64,000 bases of DNA from contig NZ_CP084561.1 of assembly GCF_021789315.1 (NCBI RefSeq), forward strand, positions 372,001 to 436,000, given 5' to 3'. The notes under the pieces are model-generated. The model made no database searches. It had not been told where the DNA came from and worked only from the letters and a program-made list of their open reading frames with translations. Below, one piece after another: positions 61,606 through 64,000 of the stretch. The position numbers and the translations under genes are program-made. Source of the DNA: Arthrobacter sp. FW305-BF8 (GTDB lineage: Bacteria > Actinomycetota > Actinomycetes > Actinomycetales > Micrococcaceae). Positions within the stretch are counted from its first letter, which is position 1. Each line of letters begins with the position of its first letter.

Positions 61606-61752
61606 CGGTGCCTCCCTCCACCAGGCCCGGAGCTGCTGTGACACCCCGACCGTAGACACGGAAGAGTGGGAAAACCTTGGGCCTTGCGCCGGTTAGTTAC
61701 AAGTTTGGGCGGCCCGGAATGGTGGTTCGGATGATCGGACAAGGCAGCGGCA

Positions 61753-61784
61753 CGGGCGTCCCAGTAGAATTGCTGGGACGCCCG
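61753..61784 (+). promoter_or_regulatory. CGGGCGTCCCAG inverted repeat around a -10 box
   Basis: Perfect 12-bp arms (61753-61764 and 61773-61784) with TAGAAT (61765-61770) inside the 8-base spacer. Looks like a repressor operator over the promoter of the gene at 61818. Confidence 0.5.
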
Positions 61785-61817
61785 CTGTGCCCGTCCATCT
61801 TCCGGAAAGGACCGCTG

Positions 61818-62459
61818 ATGATGCCCTGTGCCTCGTTCCGGCTTTTCCGCACCGGGCTGATCGGTTCGCTCATTATCGGGTTTGCCGCCGGCGGGCACCT
61901 TGCGGGCGGCGGCCAGCTTCCCTCAGCGGCCATCCTGGCGGCGCTGTTCGCCGTGACACTCGTTCCCGTCGCCGCACTGACGCGGTTCCGCCTCTCCGCC
62001 CCTGCCTTGATGTCATTGCTGGGCGCCGGCCAATTGTGGCTGCACTGGGCTCTCGAGGCGCTGGGCGGTGCGGGTTCGGCCGCACCGGGGTCCGCGGCGC
62101 TGATGCCGGGCCATGCCGGCCACGCGGGTGCCTTGCAGCCGGGTGCCATGAGCCCGGACGCGCTGGCCGCCGCAGGGTCGGCAGCCGCCGGAAGCGTCCA
62201 TCCTGCGGCACCAGACGGCCTCATGTTCGCTGCGCACGCCGTGGCCACCCTGTGCACCGCCGTCCTGCTGGCCCGCGGTGAACGCGTGCTCTCAGCGCTG
62301 GCTTCCTGGCTGCAGCCGCTTATCCGGCGACCCGAACCGGCAGTTATCCTTCCCTCCCGCGTCCCCGCGCCTTTTCCAACTCCGGTCATCCTCCCGCGCA
62401 TTCGCGCCGGCGTGCGCCTGCCCACCCGGCGCGGGCCGCCGGTGCCGTTGGCCGCCTAG
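61818..62459 (+). CDS. His/Met-containing small membrane protein, copy 2
   Basis: 213-aa paralogue of the protein at 60955-61605: shared GGHLAGGGQLP after helix 1, LLGAGQLWLHWALEAL, and LARGERVLSALASWLQPLIRRPEP near the C-terminus (in part). The variable outward loop contains MPGHAGHAG, PGAMSPDAL and MFAAHAVATL. About four helices, then a long Pro/Arg-rich cytosolic tail. It is followed by ycnI copy 2. GAAAGG precedes the two adjacent ATGs (61818, 61821). Function unknown. Confidence 0.75.
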   Translation: MMPCASFRLFRTGLIGSLIIGFAAGGHLAGGGQLPSAAILAALFAVTLVPVAALTRFRLSAPALMSLLGAGQLWLHWALEALGGAGSAAPGSAALMPGHAGHAGALQPGAMSPDALAAAGSAAAGSVHPAAPDGLMFAAHAVATLCTAVLLARGERVLSALASWLQPLIRRPEPAVILPSRVPAPFPTPVILPRIRAGVRLPTRRGPPVPLAA

Positions 62460-62601
62460 GCGGGTTCCTTGCAGAACGGGATGGTCCTTTAGGGACGGTT
62501 CCGCTCCAGCCAGGGTCCGACGGCGGCATGCAGCTACCTGCCCGTGTCGCCTTGGTGGCGCATGGGCCCTGACTGATTTTTCTGTGAAAGGCATTACCCT
62601 C

Positions 62602-63360
62602 ATGAACACCTCCATCCGCCGTACCCTCAAGACCGCAGCCGCCGCCTCCCTCACGGCCGGGCTCCTCGCCGCCGGTGCCACCGCGGCCTCGGCGCACGTC
62701 ACGGTTGACCCCTCCGCAACCGCCGAGGGCGGCTTCACCAAACTGACCTTCAGTGTTCCGAACGAATCCGAGACAGCCAAGACCAACCGGCTGGAGGTCA
62801 AGCTGCCCACGGACACCCCGCTGACCTCGGTCTCGGTGAAGCCGATGGACGGCTGGAAGGCGCAGGTGGTCACGTCCACCCTGCCCAAGCCGGTGGAAAT
62901 TGCGGGCGCAACGGTCACCAAGGCCGCGACCAGCGTGATCTGGACCGCCGATGCGGCCCATCAGATCGGGCAGAAGGAATTCCAGACCTTCACTCTGTCC
63001 GTCGGCCGGCTCCCGGCAGCCGGCACCACCCTGATGCTGCCCGCGGCCCAGGGCTACACTGACGGCACCACGGTGAACTGGGCCGACGCGGCCGAGGCCG
63101 AGCATGACCACGCGTCCGCAAACTCCTCCGCCGCAGCTTCTGCTCCGGCCGCTGAAAAGGAGCACCACCCCGCGCCCTCGTTCGTCGTCACCGCGGCGGA
63201 GGCCGCCGATGGTTCCGCATCGGCCACGCCGGCATCGGAAACGCAGGCAGCAGGTTCCAACGGCGGCCAGGCCGCGGGCTGGATCGGGCTGGTAGCGGGT
63301 CTTCTTGGCCTCGCCGCAGGCGCCACGGCCCTGGTCCGCACCCGGGCGGTCAAGAAGTAG
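62602..63360 (+). CDS. YcnI-type (DUF1775) copper-binding protein, copy 2
   Basis: 252 aa. Signal peptide cleaved after ASA (31), mature start His32 in HVTVDPSATAEGGFTKL. The DUF1775 domain (32-160) shares SVSVKPMDGW and WTADAAHQIG with copy 1. A disordered linker contains HDHAS and EKEHHPAPS His clusters. A TM helix (about 220-243) and a basic tail VRTRAVKK follow. AAAGG lies 12 bases before the ATG, 142 bp after the membrane protein gene. Probably anchored with the domain outside; binds Cu(II) by family analogy. Confidence 0.9.
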   Translation: MNTSIRRTLKTAAAASLTAGLLAAGATAASAHVTVDPSATAEGGFTKLTFSVPNESETAKTNRLEVKLPTDTPLTSVSVKPMDGWKAQVVTSTLPKPVEIAGATVTKAATSVIWTADAAHQIGQKEFQTFTLSVGRLPAAGTTLMLPAAQGYTDGTTVNWADAAEAEHDHASANSSAAASAPAAEKEHHPAPSFVVTAAEAADGSASATPASETQAAGSNGGQAAGWIGLVAGLLGLAAGATALVRTRAVKK

Positions 63361-63379
63361 GCCAAGGGCTGTAACAGCA

Positions 63380-63425
63380 GCGGCCCGCGCCGTCTCCTGG
63401 AGCTGCCAGGGACGGCGCGGGCCGC
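63380..63425. terminator. Long hairpin terminator after ycnI copy 2
   Basis: About 20 base pairs (left arm 63380-63400, right arm 63406-63425) with one bulge and loop AGCTG. It is shared by the convergent radA. Confidence 0.78.
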
Positions 63426-63431
63426 TTGCGC

Positions 63432-63499
63432 GCAACTGCGAATTGCGCTGAACTGCGAATTGCCCTGAACGCCGAATTGCGCTGAACGGCGAACAGATG
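63432..63499. repeat. 17-bp non-coding tandem repeat, about four units
   Basis: Units of type TGAACTGCGAATTGCGC at 63432, 63449, 63466 and a decayed one at 63483. It lies between the terminator and the radA stop. Confidence 0.8.
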
Positions 63500-63516
63500 C
63501 GCCGGTTGGCTAGCGC

Positions 63517-64000
63517 TCAGGGCTTGGTGATGAGCAGTTCCAGCACCTCGGTCAGGTGGCCCACTTCCTTCACGTTGAAGCCCGCCGGGACCGGGCCGGG
63601 ACCGGTGGGGCTGGAGGGGACCACGGCGTGCGTGAATCCCAGCCGATGGGCCTCGTGGATCCGCTGGTTGATGCCCGGGACCGGGCGCACCTCGCCGGCC
63701 AGGCCCACCTCGCCGAACGCGATCAGGCGCTGGGGCAGGGGTTTCTTGTGCTTCGCGGACGCCACTGCCAGCGCCACCGCCAAGTCGGTGGCCGGCTCGC
63801 TGAGCTTCACGCCGCCCACCGTGGCCACGTAGGAGTCGTCCTTCTGCAGCTGACACCCGGCGCGCTGCTGCAGTACTGCCAGGAGCATGGCCACCCGGGA
63901 ACTGTCCAGGCCGCTGGTTGCCCGTCGCGGCTGTGAGTTCTGGGTCTCGGCCAGCAGGGACTGCACCTCGGCAAGCAGCGGCCTGCGGCCCTCCATGGTG
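63517..64000 (-). CDS. radA: DNA repair protein RadA, C-terminal part (cut by window edge)
   Basis: Branch-migration ATPase of homologous recombination. Only the last ~160 residues lie in the window: the end of the RecA-like core (VTMEGRRPLLAEVQSLL, in frame to the edge) and the Lon-protease-like domain with DLAVALAVASA, FGEVGLAGEVRPV and HEAHRLGFTHAVVP. RadA is often beside disA; here it is upstream on the same strand, about 7 kb away. Zinc finger and Walker motifs lie outside. Confidence 0.93.
   Translation of the reverse strand, partial: TMEGRRPLLAEVQSLLAETQNSQPRRATSGLDSSRVAMLLAVLQQRAGCQLQKDDSYVATVGGVKLSEPATDLAVALAVASAKHKKPLPQRLIAFGEVGLAGEVRPVPGINQRIHEAHRLGFTHAVVPSSPTGPGPVPAGFNVKEVGHLTEVLELLITKP

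Overview
The window is a GC-rich actinobacterial chromosome segment. Gene content, protein sequences and codon bias fit the family Micrococcaceae, most likely an Arthrobacter or Pseudarthrobacter relative. This is a judgement from protein recognition, not a database search. Most of the window is housekeeping, densely packed on both strands. I see no rRNA or tRNA gene, CRISPR array, insertion sequence or prophage.

Layout: (1) 1-9.2 kb holds the end of a sensor histidine kinase, a HAD phosphatase, a glycerophosphodiesterase, and a block resembling a general-stress cluster: a YdaP-like TPP enzyme, a glycerate kinase, a YdaD/YhdF-like SDR and several small disordered acidic proteins. (2) 9.2-13.3 kb has a uracil permease divergent from a RutE-like reductase, then phosphoglucomutase. 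(3) 13.7-17.7 kb has a NERD-domain protein, a DUF4190 protein, and an amidase next to an APH-type kinase. (4) 17.8-24.1 kb has a rhodanese, pheA, a lipid kinase, serS, a second HAD phosphatase, a SatD-like protein and ppa. (5) 24.3-38.2 kb is a long co-oriented run: dacB, a DUF2342 metalloprotease, tilS, hpt, ftsH, folE-folP-folB-folK, DUF3180, two PH-domain proteins, DUF2520 and panC. From memory the order matches the Mycobacterium tuberculosis ppa-to-panC block. (6) 38.4-47.2 kb has an MFS exporter, two tandem hydrolase paralogues, lysS, lsr2 and clpC. (7) 47.3-52.6 kb has an S9 peptidase, a single-domain N-acetylglutamate synthase and dhaK-dhaL-dhaM. (8) 52.6-60 kb has a lipoprotein, mutY, disA, prfC and a FabF-type ketosynthase. 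(9) 60-63.4 kb is a mirror-image pair of operons, each with a small His/Met-rich membrane protein followed by a YcnI-type (DUF1775) copper-binding protein. The C-terminal part of radA closes the window.

How the genes work together: pterin/folate synthesis (folE to folK) and pantothenate synthesis (panC) form one transcriptional direction with purine salvage (hpt) and tRNA modification (tilS). FtsH and ClpC provide protein quality control. DisA, MutY and RadA serve genome maintenance. DhaKLM phosphorylates dihydroxyacetone with PTS-derived phosphate.

Most notable observations: mutY has no ATG, GTG or TTG upstream of its conserved N-terminus, although a leaderless-type -10 box sits exactly six bases before an ATC codon. 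The mirrored YcnI/membrane-protein locus looks like an uncharacterised copper-handling module. Unrelated genes carry in-frame 15-bp tandem duplications. The ftsH ribosome-binding site is separated from its ATG by a small hairpin. Two long intergenic inverted repeats share an 11-mer, and a repeated element surrounds the hpt terminator.
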